Part shown: piece by piece, positions 54,408 through 64,000 of the stretch
Position numbering within the stretch: position 1 is the stretch's first letter
Layout: every line of letters starts with the position of its first letter
Translations under genes and position numbers: made by a program
The notes under the pieces: model-generated
What the model was told of the DNA's origin: nothing
The model's input: the letters and a program-made list of their open reading frames with translations, nothing else
The model's database searches: none
Assembly: GCA_947498455.1 (NCBI GenBank)
Contig: CANMKK010000021.1
Coordinates: 28,169 to 92,168, forward strand
DNA length: 64,000 bases
DNA from: an uncultured Aquimarina sp.
Lineage (GTDB): Bacteria > Bacteroidota > Bacteroidia > Flavobacteriales > Flavobacteriaceae
Direction: 5' to 3'

Positions 54408-55631
54408 ATGGGTTTAAAAAGTAAATTACATAACTTAAAACTTAAGTATAAAGATAAAAAGATGGCTCCTGCATTTAATGCAATCCATACTTTTCTGTAC
54501 CTACCAAACGAAATTACGCATTCTGGGGCACACGTTCGTGGAGCAGATGATCTGAAGCGTACGATGAATATGGTAATTATGGCACTAGTGCCTTGTTTGA
54601 TCTTTGGTATATTTAATGCCGGATATCAACATAACTTAGCAGAAGGAGAAATACAGGCAGCTACTGGTTTTTTTAGTGCTGAATTTTGGTCTTTTGCTAA
54701 TTTAACTATTGGACTATGGAAAGTACTTCCGTTAGTAATAGTTTCTTATGCAGTAGGTCTTACAGTAGAATTTATATTTGCCGTTATTAAAAAACACGAA
54801 GTAGAAGAAGGGTATTTGGTAACAGGTATGTTGGTTCCTCTAATCGTGCCGATTGATACACCATTATGGATGCTTGCAGTAGCCGTAATTTTTGGGGTAG
54901 TAATAGGTAAAGAGGTATTTGGAGGTACAGGGATGAACATCCTGAACCCTGCATTGACTATTCGAGCATTTTTATTCTTTGCATATCCTACTTGGATGTC
55001 AGGAGATAAAGTTTGGGTTCATGGAGCAGTAGAAAGAGCCAATGAAATTGCAGGTGGAGCAAAGCTAGATGCAATATCTGGAGAAACGGTTCTTGGTAGT
55101 TTAGCGCAAGGAAAAGATCTTACATACTCTGTCTCGGATATGTTTTTGGGATTTATTCCTGGTTCGGTAGGTGAAACTTCTGCTTTATTGATATTGTTAG
55201 GTGCATTGTTCTTAATCTTTACAAAAATAGGAAGCTGGAGGATTATGGCTAGCGCAGTTCTAGGAGCCTTAGTGATGGGGTTAATTTTTAATGGAGTAGT
55301 AAGTGCAGAATGGATTGGTACTGGAAGTAAGTTTTATAGCTTAATGAGTACAGAATTCTGGCATCATTTGATTATAGGTGGTTTTGCTTTTGGAGTTGTA
55401 TTTATGGCTACAGATCCTGTAACAGCATCACAAACAAATAAAGGAAAGTGGATATACGGATTCTTAATCGGATTTATATCGATATTAATTAGAGTATTTA
55501 ATCCAGCATATCCAGAAGGAGTAATGTTGGCTATTCTATTAATGAATGTATTTGCTCCTACTATAGATCATTATGTAGTACAAGGCAATATCAAGAAAAG
55601 AATGAAACGTCTAAAATTAAAAACAGCTTAG
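54408..55631 (+). CDS. nqrB: Na+-translocating NADH-quinone reductase subunit B
   Basis: 407 residues with about nine or ten membrane helices. TGMNILNPALTIRAFLFFAYP and VFMATDPVTASQTNKGKWIYG are the conserved quinone/FMN regions; the threonine in DPVTAS is the expected site of covalent FMN. NqrB forms much of the sodium pathway. It lies 4 bp after nqrA and 2 bp before nqrC. Confidence 0.97.
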   Translation: MGLKSKLHNLKLKYKDKKMAPAFNAIHTFLYLPNEITHSGAHVRGADDLKRTMNMVIMALVPCLIFGIFNAGYQHNLAEGEIQAATGFFSAEFWSFANLTIGLWKVLPLVIVSYAVGLTVEFIFAVIKKHEVEEGYLVTGMLVPLIVPIDTPLWMLAVAVIFGVVIGKEVFGGTGMNILNPALTIRAFLFFAYPTWMSGDKVWVHGAVERANEIAGGAKLDAISGETVLGSLAQGKDLTYSVSDMFLGFIPGSVGETSALLILLGALFLIFTKIGSWRIMASAVLGALVMGLIFNGVVSAEWIGTGSKFYSLMSTEFWHHLIIGGFAFGVVFMATDPVTASQTNKGKWIYGFLIGFISILIRVFNPAYPEGVMLAILLMNVFAPTIDHYVVQGNIKKRMKRLKLKTA

Positions 55632-55633
55632 TT

Positions 55634-56389
55634 ATGGCGATTAATACAGATAAAAATTCATATACCATCATATTTGCCATAGCTATGGTGATTGTAGTAG
55701 GCTCATTATTGGCTTTTACTGCTTCCTCATTGAAAGGTAAAATAGATGCGAATAAACGTACAGAAAAGCAACAAAATATATTGTTCGCTATGGGAATTAC
55801 AGATAGTGAGGATTCCAATGAATTTGTTCCAGCAGAAAAAGCTCAGGAATTGTTTGATCAATATGTGGGAGATGAGCAATATATAATTACAGGAAGCACT
55901 GCAGAAAAGACTACGAAAGCTTTTGATGTGGAAGTGAAGAAAGAGAATGATAAGGTAAAACAAGATGTTAGTTATACCAGAAAATTACCATTATTTATAG
56001 GTAAGAAAGATGGCGAGGAGTATTATATTGTACCTATGAGAGGAAACGGACTGTGGGATGCAATCTGGGGATACGTTTCCTTAGACAAAGAATTCAAAAC
56101 GGTAAAAGGTGCATTTTTTGATCATAAAGGAGAAACTCCAGGTTTAGGGGCTAATATCAAAGAAGCTTACTTTAGAGATGATTTTATAGGAGAAAGTATA
56201 TTAGATGCATCAGGAAACTATAAAGGAATTACGGTAAAGAAAGGAAATGCAGATCCTAAGAATGTAGACAAAAGCGATAATGAAGTTGATGCTATGGCTG
56301 GAGCAACGATTACAGGTGATGGTGTTACGGCAATGGTGAAGAAGGGGATCAAAATGTATCAACCTTATTTCGAAACTTTAAAAAAATAA
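55634..56389 (+). CDS. nqrC: Na+-translocating NADH-quinone reductase subunit C
   Basis: 251 residues: one N-terminal helix (ITIIFAIAMVIVVGSLLAFTA-like, residues about 10-30) and a periplasmic FMN domain. The motif EVDAMAGATITGDGVTAMV carries the threonine to which FMN is bound. GLWDAIWGYVSLDKEFKTVKG and HKGETPGLGANI are family signatures. It fits between nqrB and nqrD with gaps of 2 and 3 bp. Confidence 0.97.
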   Translation: MAINTDKNSYTIIFAIAMVIVVGSLLAFTASSLKGKIDANKRTEKQQNILFAMGITDSEDSNEFVPAEKAQELFDQYVGDEQYIITGSTAEKTTKAFDVEVKKENDKVKQDVSYTRKLPLFIGKKDGEEYYIVPMRGNGLWDAIWGYVSLDKEFKTVKGAFFDHKGETPGLGANIKEAYFRDDFIGESILDASGNYKGITVKKGNADPKNVDKSDNEVDAMAGATITGDGVTAMVKKGIKMYQPYFETLKK

Positions 56390-56392
56390 CAA

Positions 56393-57085
56393 ATGGCTGA
56401 AGTAACAGAAGAAAAAGTTAAAGTAAAAGAGCCAAAAGAGCCTTTATTTTCGAAGAAAAACAAGAAACTACTATCAGATCCTCTTACAGATAACAACCCA
56501 ATTACAATACAGGTATTAGGAATTTGTTCTGCACTGGCTATTACGGCACAATTGAAGCCGTCGATTGTAATGGCAATTTCAGTAATTTTTGTACTAGGTA
56601 TTGGTAATGTGGTAATCTCATTGATGAGAAATATCATACCTTCTAAAATTAGAATTATTGTACAACTAGTTGTGGTAGCTGCTTTAGTAATCGTAGTGGA
56701 TCAAGTATTGAAAGCATTTGCTTATACACTGAGTAAGGAACTTTCTGTATTTATTGGTTTGATTATTACCAACTGTATTATTATGGGACGTTTTGAAGCA
56801 TTTGCCTTAGGTAATGGACCTTGGAAATCATTTCTTGATGGAATTGGTAATGCAGCGGGATACGGAGTATTGTTGATTATAGTAGCCTTCTTTAGAGAGC
56901 TATTAGGATCAGGAACATTATTCGGAGTTAAAGTTTTAGGTGATCCTATTGAAAAAACAGGATTATATGCGTTTGGATACGAGAATAATGGTTTTATGGT
57001 ATTAGCGCCAATGGCATTGATTACAGTAGGAATTATTATCTGGATTCAGAGAAGTAAAAATAAAGCACTAATCGAAGATCACTAG
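56393..57085 (+). CDS. nqrD: Na+-translocating NADH-quinone reductase subunit D
   Basis: 230 residues with six helices and a charged cytoplasmic start ([16 protein letters not shown]). The half-helix motif with the intramembrane iron-sulfur cysteine is [31 protein letters not shown] is also typical. It is paired with NqrE, an inverted homologue. A 77-bp gap with an inverted repeat separates it from nqrE, the only sizeable gap in this operon. Confidence 0.97.
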   Translation: MAEVTEEKVKVKEPKEPLFSKKNKKLLSDPLTDNNPITIQVLGICSALAITAQLKPSIVMAISVIFVLGIGNVVISLMRNIIPSKIRIIVQLVVVAALVIVVDQVLKAFAYTLSKELSVFIGLIITNCIIMGRFEAFALGNGPWKSFLDGIGNAAGYGVLLIIVAFFRELLGSGTLFGVKVLGDPIEKTGLYAFGYENNGFMVLAPMALITVGIIIWIQRSKNKALIEDH

Positions 57086-57096
57086 AAGCAGTCAAC

Positions 57097-57147
57097 AGTT
57101 GAGAATTGATAGTTGTGAAAAATGCAATCAACTATTAACGATCAACT
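57097..57147 (+). repeat. inverted repeat between nqrD and nqrE
   Basis: 19-bp arms AGTTGAGAATTGATAGTTG (57097-57115) and CAACTATTAACGATCAACT (57129-57147) pair at 15 of 19 positions around a 13-nt loop. There is no T-run, so it is a processing or stability hairpin rather than a terminator. Confidence 0.65.
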
Positions 57148-57162
57148 AAAAACTAATATAAA

Positions 57163-57879
57163 ATGGAATATTTAGAATTATTTTTAAAATCAATCTTTAT
57201 AGATAATATGGTATTTGCATTCTTCTTAGGAATGTGCTCATATCTAGCAGTATCTAAAAAGGTGTCGACAGCGGTTGGTCTTGGAGCAGCGGTTATATTC
57301 GTTTTAGCAATTACAGTACCGTTAAACTTTTTATTGGATAAATATATTCTTAGAGAAGGTGCATTAGTATGGTTAGGTTCGGAATATGCAGATTATGATT
57401 TAAGTTTCTTAACGTTTATTTTATTTATTGCTACTATTGCGACAATGGTACAATTGGTAGAAATTATTGTTGAGAAATTTTCACCTTCATTATATAACTC
57501 ATTAGGTATTTTCTTACCTCTGATTGCTGTAAACTGTGCAATCTTAGGAGGATCGTTATTTATGCAACAAAAAGAATTTGCGACGATATCTCATGCTGCA
57601 GTATATGGAATTGGATCAGGAATAGGATGGTTTTTAGCAATTCTTGCAATTGCAGCTATTAGAGAGAAAATCAGATACTCTAATGTTCCTGCTCCGTTAC
57701 GAGGACTCGGAATTACTTTTATCCTTACAGGATTAATGGCAATTGGTTTTATGAGTTTCGGAGGAATGCTAACCGGAGGAGATGAAGAGGAAACAAAGGA
57801 AGAAAAAACTGTTCAGGTAGAAGAAGAGAAAACTGCTAAAGAAGTAGCAGAAAATATTAACGTTTCAATACTTAAATAA
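57163..57879 (+). CDS. nqrE: Na+-translocating NADH-quinone reductase subunit E
   Basis: 238 residues, six helices. [18 protein letters not shown] and [18 protein letters not shown] hold the two cysteines of the intramembrane 2Fe-2S site shared with NqrD. The C-terminus is longer than usual, with about 35 extra charged residues ([19 protein letters not shown]). It is followed by nqrF after 1 bp. Confidence 0.97.
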   Translation: MEYLELFLKSIFIDNMVFAFFLGMCSYLAVSKKVSTAVGLGAAVIFVLAITVPLNFLLDKYILREGALVWLGSEYADYDLSFLTFILFIATIATMVQLVEIIVEKFSPSLYNSLGIFLPLIAVNCAILGGSLFMQQKEFATISHAAVYGIGSGIGWFLAILAIAAIREKIRYSNVPAPLRGLGITFILTGLMAIGFMSFGGMLTGGDEEETKEEKTVQVEEEKTAKEVAENINVSILK

Positions 57880-57880
57880 C

Positions 57881-59188
57881 ATGATATTTTTAGCGTCAAC
57901 AATTGGAACAATCGTTATTACCATTATTTCTTTTTTGGTTCTAACTTTAGTTTTGGTAGGAATTTTATTATTTGCAAAAGACAAATTATTGCCATCAGGA
58001 CCAGTTAAGATTACAATTAATGGAGAAAAAGAAATAGAAGTTGCTTCTGGAGGTACGTTGTTATCTACTTTAGGGAACGAAAAGATATTTTTACCATCTG
58101 CTTGTGGTGGTGGTGGAACCTGTATTCAGTGTGAGTGTCATGTATTAGAAGGTGGAGGAGAAGCTTTACCAACCGAAACACCTCATTTTTCACGTAAAGA
58201 ATTACAACACGGAGCTCGTCTTGCTTGTCAGGTAAAGGTAAAACAAGATATGAATATTGAAGTTCCGGAAGAAGTATTCGGAATTAAGAAATGGGAAGCA
58301 ACCGTAGTTCGTAACTATAATGTAGCTTCTTTCATTAAAGAGTTTGTAGTGGAGATCCCTGAAGATATGGGATATAAAGCAGGTGGATATATTCAGATAG
58401 AAATTCCGCAATGTGAAATTAAATATGCTGATATTGATATTACTGCACATCCAGAAGAGCACGAAACTCCGGATAAATTTCAGGCAGAATGGGATAAGTT
58501 CGGTCTTTGGCCATTAGTAATGAAAAATAATGAAACTGTAGAGCGTGCATATTCTATGGCATCTTACCCTGCAGAAGGTAGAGAAATCATGCTTAATGTG
58601 CGTATTGCCACACCACCATGGGATAGAGCAAAAAATGGATGGATGGATGTAAACCCTGGTATTGCCTCATCCTATATCTTTGCTCAAAAACCAGGAGATA
58701 AAGTAACTATTTCTGGACCTTACGGTGAATTCTTTATTAATGAATCTGAAGCGGAAATGCTATATGTTGGAGGAGGAGCTGGAATGGCGCCAATGCGTTC
58801 TCACTTATATCACTTGTTCAAAACATTGCATACAGGTCGTAAGGTAACCTATTGGTATGGAGGTCGTTCTAAAAGAGAGTTGTTCTACTTAGATCATTTC
58901 TATGATTTAGAGAAAAACTTCCCAAATTTTAAGTTTTACTTAGCACTTTCTGAGCCGTTAGAAGAAGATAACTGGAAAGTAAAAAGTGACATTGATGCTG
59001 ATGGGGATGGATTCGTTGGATTTATACATAATTGTGTAATAGATAACTATTTGAATCATCACGAAGCACCAGAAGATATAGAGTTGTATTTCTGTGGACC
59101 ACCATTAATGAATAAAGCAGTTCAGAAAATGGGAGAGGATTTTGGTATCCCCGATGAGAATATAAGATTTGACGACTTTGGAGGGTAA
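57881..59188 (+). CDS. nqrF: Na+-translocating NADH-quinone reductase subunit F
   Basis: 435 residues: one N-terminal helix, a 2Fe-2S ferredoxin domain with ligands C75, C81, C84 and C116 ([16 protein letters not shown] and LACQVK), and an FAD/NADH reductase module with [13 protein letters not shown] (FAD) and [20 protein letters not shown] (NADH). It is the entry point for electrons. It ends the operon and is followed by a terminator. Confidence 0.98.
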   Translation: MIFLASTIGTIVITIISFLVLTLVLVGILLFAKDKLLPSGPVKITINGEKEIEVASGGTLLSTLGNEKIFLPSACGGGGTCIQCECHVLEGGGEALPTETPHFSRKELQHGARLACQVKVKQDMNIEVPEEVFGIKKWEATVVRNYNVASFIKEFVVEIPEDMGYKAGGYIQIEIPQCEIKYADIDITAHPEEHETPDKFQAEWDKFGLWPLVMKNNETVERAYSMASYPAEGREIMLNVRIATPPWDRAKNGWMDVNPGIASSYIFAQKPGDKVTISGPYGEFFINESEAEMLYVGGGAGMAPMRSHLYHLFKTLHTGRKVTYWYGGRSKRELFYLDHFYDLEKNFPNFKFYLALSEPLEEDNWKVKSDIDADGDGFVGFIHNCVIDNYLNHHEAPEDIELYFCGPPLMNKAVQKMGEDFGIPDENIRFDDFGG

Positions 59189-59220
59189 TACCAAAAAAGA
59201 ATTTTTAAATAAGCAAATAT

Positions 59221-59256
59221 AAAAGCCGATATGTAAATTACATATCGGTTTTTTGT
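59221..59256 (+). terminator. nqr operon terminator
   Basis: AAAAGCCGATATGTAA (59221-59236) and TTACATATCGGTTTTTT (59238-59254) with one G-U pair and a T-run. Confidence 0.9.
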
Positions 59257-59287
59257 TTTAATAGGGATTTGTGGAATATCTTATACA

Positions 59288-59355
59288 ATACGATTTCCGG
59301 ATAAGAATTTCGTAAAAATAATTGCAAGAATCTTTTGATAGATTGATGAAGGAGA
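59288..59355. repeat. palindromic repeat family, decayed left half (copy D)
   Basis: ATACGATTTCCGGATAAGAA... follows the first 65 or so bases of copies A to C at most positions, then the similarity stops. There is no matching right half. Confidence 0.6.
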
Positions 59356-59406
59356 TATTGTAGAAAAAGACATTATTAGATGAGAAATTTATATTCGTAC
59401 ATCATA

Positions 59407-59709
59407 TTAAAAACGAGCCTTTCTTTTTCCGAAAAAACCGTTTTTTATTTTTTCTGAATACGTTTTAGTTGCTTTCGTTGTATCTGTAGAGCTTAGTATA
59501 GTGTTGTTAGAAAGAAAAATTTCATCATTCTTCTTTTTGTTACTGGGTTCTTTTTTTAGTTCTTTTTGTATTAATCCCTCTATTTTTCCAGAAATATGAT
59601 TATCTTTTATAGAATAAATACCTTGTGATATGCGATACGAATTAAAATTTTCTTTTCTTTTATTTAAAGTCTTTTTTAAATCTGAATTGGATAGTTTTTT
59701 TAGAGTCAT
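59407..59709 (-). CDS. small basic protein of unknown function
   Basis: 100 residues, about a quarter Lys/Arg, with no signal peptide or hydrophobic segment (LKKLSNSDLKKTLNKRKENF at the start, KIKNGFFGKRKARF at the end). The family is unknown. A TAATTTTG -7 element 35 bp upstream on the same strand supports a real gene. Nucleic acid binding is a guess from charge only. Confidence 0.6.
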   Translation of the reverse strand: MTLKKLSNSDLKKTLNKRKENFNSYRISQGIYSIKDNHISGKIEGLIQKELKKEPSNKKKNDEIFLSNNTILSSTDTTKATKTYSEKIKNGFFGKRKARF

Positions 59710-59744
59710 AGTTACACGGTTATTTAGGGGTGAATTTATAAAGG

Positions 59745-59752
59745 CAAAATTA
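59745..59752 (-). promoter_or_regulatory. -7 element TAATTTTG for the small basic protein
   Basis: Complement of CAAAATTA; matches TAnnTTTG. Confidence 0.5.
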
Positions 59753-59923
59753 ACGATTAGTTAACATTTATTACCGCCAGTGTATTAAAAATATACTTTT
59801 ATATCGATAAAAAGTATAAAAAAAGGGATAAAATAATAATAGTTGTAATTTTTGAAGTCTTTTATTTCTATATTTGCTTAAAAATTAGTTAAATTTTAAT
59901 TGCTTGCTAAACTTAAGATCTTT

Positions 59924-60244
59924 ATGTATAATCTGAAAAAAATTAAAGAAGATACAGAATCCAATATTGTCATATTAGCAGATAATAATGGTGCTGTAAT
60001 AGATTCTTTAAACACTGAATTCGATAGTAATTTCGCTATGATGACAGAAGCTGCTTTTTCTATGTGTAGCGACCTTCTAAAGGATGTAATTAATAAAGAT
60101 ATGGATCAACTGATGGCTAAATCCTCAGATGGTTTTTTTATAGCAAATAGACTGGATAAAGAATCAATATTATTAATAGTATCTGATAATTTGTCAAAAT
60201 TAGGATTACTCCTAAAATATATGAGTTCCATTAAGAATAATTGA
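59924..60244 (+). CDS. roadblock/LC7-like small protein 1
   Basis: 106 residues from the ATG at 59924; a TTG eight codons earlier is possible. The pattern NIVILADNNGAVIDSLN, then FAMMTEAAFSMCSDLLKDV, then GFFIANRLDKESILLIVSDN and LSKLGLLLKYM follows the beta-beta-alpha-beta-beta-beta-alpha order of roadblock/LC7 (MglB-like) proteins. These usually regulate small Ras-like GTPases such as MglA or serve as dimerising scaffolds. No GTPase gene is nearby. It precedes a second protein of the same general type by 34 bp. Confidence 0.65.
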   Translation: MYNLKKIKEDTESNIVILADNNGAVIDSLNTEFDSNFAMMTEAAFSMCSDLLKDVINKDMDQLMAKSSDGFFIANRLDKESILLIVSDNLSKLGLLLKYMSSIKNN

Positions 60245-60278
60245 TTCATAAATAATAAAAAAAAAAAATAATTAAACT

Positions 60279-60653
60279 ATGTCAGATTTTTTAAAACAAT
60301 TTACTGAAGATATCAAGACGAATGTACCAGGCTACATTGCAGTCACTGTAACGGAAGTTAGTACTGGGATTTGCTATGTGTCAGACTCTCAGGATAAAGA
60401 TTTTGATCCGGAAGTGGCTTCAGCCTATAATTTAGAAGTCGCTAAAGCCAAAACAAATGCAATAAAAGCATTAGGGTTAAAATCTACAATACAAGATATT
60501 TTAATTACTCTTACAGACCAAATACATATTATAGATCTTTCTGAAAATGGGGAATATTTTATTTATTTAGCTGTGAATTCGTCCAAGGCAAATTTAGGTA
60601 TGACAAGAGCTCTTCTTAAAAAATATAAGAAGGATATCGTGTCAAAACTATAG
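60279..60653 (+). CDS. roadblock/LC7-like small protein 2
   Basis: 124 residues. VPGYIAVTVTEVSTGICYVSDS, the helix VASAYNLEVAKAKTNAIKAL, DILITLTDQIHIIDLSENGEYFIYLAVNS and NLGMTRALLKKYKKDI give the same fold order as its neighbour, though identity between the two is low. The DNA before the ATG has a long A-run (about 60258-60268). Together the two may form a heterodimer. This assignment rests on pattern, not on a conserved motif. Confidence 0.6.
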   Translation: MSDFLKQFTEDIKTNVPGYIAVTVTEVSTGICYVSDSQDKDFDPEVASAYNLEVAKAKTNAIKALGLKSTIQDILITLTDQIHIIDLSENGEYFIYLAVNSSKANLGMTRALLKKYKKDIVSKL

Positions 60654-61832
60654 TTAATTACTGCATTATGCATTGTAAAATTTATAGATGTTATGATCTG
60701 TAACCAATAGTAATATTATAGAAATGCTTTTTTTTTAATTTGATGATAATAATATTTTATCATTAGTTGATCAATATTCGTGATATTTCAAAATTTTATG
60801 ACAGGTTTCCAATGCATAATGCTAGTTTAGATTTTTATGTGCTCATATCCTATATTTATAAATATTCAATAATACTAGTATCTGAAACTTTTGAATTAAG
60901 AAAGCTAGCTACGTTACTAGAGATAGGGGCTTAAACTATCTGATTATAAGTTTTTTATGTGTTAATTTTTAGTGGGATTACTGAATTATACTCTAGAATT
61001 TATTAAAAGATAAATTCTTAAAAAACTATGTTTGGCAAATACATAAAAATTTTTCTGAACACTTTTGATTTTTCTGAAATGATCTTTATCAAAACTGTTG
61101 GGTGCTTGTAATTAAATATTTTTTTTGAATACCTGTTTGTACTCATAGTTGTAAAATCTTAGCAATTACAGACGGAAAGAATAGTTTTACTTCAAAATAT
61201 TAAACTTCGGTTTAGTTTGTGCCCGAACTTGTATAGATATTATTGAGGCTATTTTCTCTTTATTTTGTGATAATTCCTCAAGAAATTACGTTTGGTATTA
61301 CTAAAAGTTTTATGCTGCATTACGACCTCTTTTTTCCTTTTTTAATGTTCTATTTCCGAAGATTTTATGTAATTATATTCATATTGTTGGAGATTCTATA
61401 GCTACAGCGACTGTTTTTCCTTAAGGTTGTAAAAGGGTTACACATCCCAAAGAAACATTTCAAGAGTATCATCTGAAACCATTTTCAAATGAAATTACTG
61501 ACTAAAATTATTCCTTTTAGTATATGTTTCAAAATAAAATACATTAATATGGCTGGCTACCTCTTAATTTTCTTTTTGACCTGAACCAAAAAAAAACATT
61601 TCGATTTAGGTTCCAGTAATTTCATATAAGAATAAGTGTGAACTTATACTTACAATATTTTCCTTAAAACGAGAAATGCTTCTTGATATATTATAACTTA
61701 GTAATACAGTGTAAAAAAATAATTTAACAATCTGTATTTCGTTTTTTAACAGGTAACTTGGTAAGATTGTAAGAAATTTTAACGTAAATTATGAGGATAA
61801 AAATATTGCCTATATCTGCATAATAAAAATCT
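60654..61832. other. 1.18-kb intergenic stretch without a gene
   Basis: Very AT-rich with stops in all frames. I see no RNA gene, terminator or member of the repeat families. It may hold a long leader for the kinase gene or decayed DNA. Confidence 0.5.
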
Positions 61833-63809
61833 ATGAAAAAAAACTTCTTAAGTATTCTTATATTTATATCGTCCAGTTTTTGTTTTTCACAACAAAAGCT
61901 AGATAGTATCATTCCATATATTAAGAAGTCTAAAGATTCGATAATTTTTGATAAAGCTTACGATGAATTAAGTAAACTATGGGTAGAAGAAAATAATGAT
62001 GCCTTATTAGTTTATGCATCCAAACTATTGCCAATTTCTAAACATATAGAGTATGATTATGGCACTGCAAGAATTTATACAATTATTGGTAATGTCTATA
62101 ATAGAATTCATGAATACGCCAATGCCTTTGATAATTATAATAATGCTGAGATTTATTATAAAAAATCGAAAAATAAAAAGGGACAGGCAATTATCAATAG
62201 TAATAAATCGACTCTAGAAGATAAAATGGGCAATTTAGAAAGTGCCATTGATTATATACTTCAGGCAAGTTTATATTTCGAAAGTATAAACGATACAGCT
62301 TCTCTTTCCTATATATATAATAATATAGGAGGGATATATCATGAATATGGAGATCAAAATCTAACCGAGAAATACTATCTACAATCTATTGATTTAAAAA
62401 GAAAAATTAAATCAAAAAAGCTAGCAGCATCACTAAATAATCTAGCATCATTATATATTGATCAAAAGAAAGTAGATAGCGCAAAAATATTACTAAAAGA
62501 AGCTCTGGGGATAAGTAAAAAAGATAAGGATTATACCAGTATTGCTTTTTCTTATTTTCAATTAGGAGATATATCTTTTTCAAAAAAGGACTATAAAAAA
62601 TCCAAAAAGTATTACGATTCTAGTCATGTTATAGCTAAAAAAAGTAAGAATAAAAGAATAATTGTAGCAACTAATTTGCAGTTGGGTGTTATTGCAATGA
62701 GGACTAAAGATTATATAGAAGCGAAAGAATTATTAATGAGTGCTATAAACCAGGCTAAAGTCACAAAAATTACTCCATTACTCCTTGATGGTTATAAACA
62801 TGCAGCATCGTTGGATTCTGCCAGAGGTGACTTCTTAAGCGCGTTTACTTGGCAAAAAAAATATCAAAAATTAGCAGATGATAATACTTCTATAGAAAAT
62901 TTAAAAAAGATTGAATTATCCGAAAGTAGGTATAAAGCTGAAATGAAGAAATTACAAAGTGCAGATGAGCGAGAAAAACAGGAATTAAAGGATGAACAAG
63001 AATTGTTTAAATATAGAGTATATGCTTTTATCAGTGTGGGCCTTTCTATTATCTTTTTTGTATTATCAGTGATAATCATTAAATCTCGTAAAGAAAGAAA
63101 TAAGTATATAAGAGAATTAGATGAATCAAATCAATTAAAAAATAAACTATTTTCTATAATTTCACATGATCTAAAGAATGAAATTCACGGCCTCGATAGC
63201 AGTTTAACACTATTAATGAATAATACAATTCCTATAGAAGAGTTTCATGAGATTATACCTCTACTAGCAAACAGTACACATCAAACATCCATTTTACTAA
63301 ATAATTTACTAAATTGGTCAAAGTCACAAATGAAAGAACTTAGACCAACTCCAACCTTATTCAATACTAGTGATGTTATTAATGATAAATTTTCTTTTTT
63401 TAAATCCAAAGCAGAGCTAAAGAATGTTAAACTTAGAAATGAGTTAGGGATCACTATGGTATTTGCAGATAAAGATATGTTTGCTATAATATCTCAAAAT
63501 CTTATAGCTAATGCCATTAAGTTTTGTAATGCAGGGGATACAATAAAATTAACATCAATAGAAAAAGAAAAGTATTACGAAATTTGTTTCGAAGATAGTG
63601 GGGTAGGAATACCCGAAGAACACTTAGATAAACTTTTTGAAGAAGATACGTTTACTACAAATGGTACACTAAATGAAACAGGAACAGGGCTTGGACTAAG
63701 AATCTGTAAAGAACTTATAGAACTTAATGATGGAGAAATTAATGTACATAGTATTCTTGGAAAAGGAAGTAAATTTTGTATCACACTACCAAAAGTTTCA
63801 CTTTCGTAA
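61833..63809 (+). CDS. TPR-containing sensor histidine kinase
   Basis: 658 residues. Signal peptide (cleaved near FCFS-Q), then about six to seven tetratricopeptide repeats in the periplasm (residues about 40-345; for example LSYIYNNIGGIYHEYGDQNLTEKYY in pieces), a coiled coil, one membrane helix (394-416), and a cytoplasmic HisKA with IISHDLKNEIHGL (H445). The ATPase domain has the N box (QNLIANAIKFC), G1 (EDSGVGIP) and G2 (GTGLGLRICKEL). No response regulator is fused or adjacent, so it is an orphan kinase. TPRs probably sense a protein or cell envelope partner. Confidence 0.93.
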   Translation: MKKNFLSILIFISSSFCFSQQKLDSIIPYIKKSKDSIIFDKAYDELSKLWVEENNDALLVYASKLLPISKHIEYDYGTARIYTIIGNVYNRIHEYANAFDNYNNAEIYYKKSKNKKGQAIINSNKSTLEDKMGNLESAIDYILQASLYFESINDTASLSYIYNNIGGIYHEYGDQNLTEKYYLQSIDLKRKIKSKKLAASLNNLASLYIDQKKVDSAKILLKEALGISKKDKDYTSIAFSYFQLGDISFSKKDYKKSKKYYDSSHVIAKKSKNKRIIVATNLQLGVIAMRTKDYIEAKELLMSAINQAKVTKITPLLLDGYKHAASLDSARGDFLSAFTWQKKYQKLADDNTSIENLKKIELSESRYKAEMKKLQSADEREKQELKDEQELFKYRVYAFISVGLSIIFFVLSVIIIKSRKERNKYIRELDESNQLKNKLFSIISHDLKNEIHGLDSSLTLLMNNTIPIEEFHEIIPLLANSTHQTSILLNNLLNWSKSQMKELRPTPTLFNTSDVINDKFSFFKSKAELKNVKLRNELGITMVFADKDMFAIISQNLIANAIKFCNAGDTIKLTSIEKEKYYEICFEDSGVGIPEEHLDKLFEEDTFTTNGTLNETGTGLGLRICKELIELNDGEINVHSILGKGSKFCITLPKVSLS

Positions 63810-63926
63810 ATACAATACTTCATTTTTTATTCTATCAAAACTATCCGAAAGTTTTTGTAGTGATCTATTTCTTGAAATTAATGTTTTGAAAAACAGGTCT
63901 TATCCATAAACCTTATAAGTTGTATT

Positions 63927-64000
63927 ATACGATTTATGGATAAGAAGTTCGTATAAAGAGTTTGAATTATTTTGTGCTAGATTAAGGCATAAAATTAAAG
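63927..64000. repeat. palindromic repeat family, copy C, cut by the window edge
   Basis: ATACGATTTATGGATAAGAA through GCATAAAATTAAAG matches the left half of copies A and B; the remainder lies beyond base 64000. Confidence 0.85.

Noticed and set aside
1..64000. CRISPR arrays, tRNA or rRNA genes
   Set aside because: No regularly spaced direct repeats of CRISPR size and no cloverleaf or rRNA-like sequence was found by reading; a covariance-model scan would be decisive.

Overview
The window reads as chromosome of a marine member of the Flavobacteriaceae (Bacteroidota). The evidence is: low GC; many starts preceded by a TAnnTTTG-type -7 element, as expected for the Bacteroidota primary sigma factor; a short 287-residue RpoD; type IX secretion parts (PorT, the Plug protein, and an LRR protein with a C-terminal sorting domain); the lipoprotein TamL; a complete Na+-translocating NADH:quinone reductase operon (nqrABCDEF); MenG-type UbiE; and a bacillithiol-type YpdA. 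An Aquimarina-like genus is possible, but that is inference.

Layout. 1-3400: right edge of a probable extracellular contractile injection system (eCIS) locus. It holds the end of an AAA+ ATPase, a DUF4280 PAAR-like spike tip, a coupled two-helix membrane peptide, and a convergent 732-residue DUF4157 protein whose middle is an aldo/keto-reductase fold with the D-Y-K-H tetrad intact, so a candidate injected effector. 3500-6400: SDR/DUF2867 protein, glutathione peroxidase, a small protein. 6600-11500: small secreted protein and a type I secretion-like set (ABC transporter with degenerate ATPase motifs, HlyD adaptor, TolC-like channel). 11.9-15.4 kb: LRR/Fn3/Ig protein with a T9SS tail plus a coupled Fn3 lipoprotein. 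15.5-15.9 kb: three 21-bp-phased LytTR-like sites, a -7 box and a terminator with no gene between them. 16-21 kb: membrane metallopeptidase, BI-1 protein, ypdA-rpe, BLUF photoreceptor and an orphan lanthipeptide-type precursor. 21-31.8 kb: rpoD, an HTH regulator with divergent outer membrane proteins, an ABC-F protein, pnp-rpsO, accD, fbaA. 31.9-36.7 kb: tamL, an RNA methyltransferase, porT-ubiE. 36.8-37.9 kb: gene-free region packed with duplicated repeats. 38-52.9 kb: trkAH, aminotransferase-desaturase, rsmG, pruA, an NRDE protein, apaG, DUF3667, Plug. 53-59.2 kb: nqr operon. 59.4-63.8 kb: a small basic protein, two roadblock/LC7-like proteins, a 1.2-kb empty stretch and a TPR sensor histidine kinase.

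A family of about 180-bp imperfect palindromes runs through the window: near-full copies at 17818 and 20573, one cut by the right edge at 63927, a decayed half copy at 59288 and a possible relative at 5089. No transposase is encoded here. The copy at 20573 ends 24 bp before the orphan RiPP precursor.

Most other genes are housekeeping. The strongest candidates for something undescribed are the AKR-bearing eCIS effector, the palindrome family with its RiPP neighbour, and the LytTR-controlled orphan transcript.
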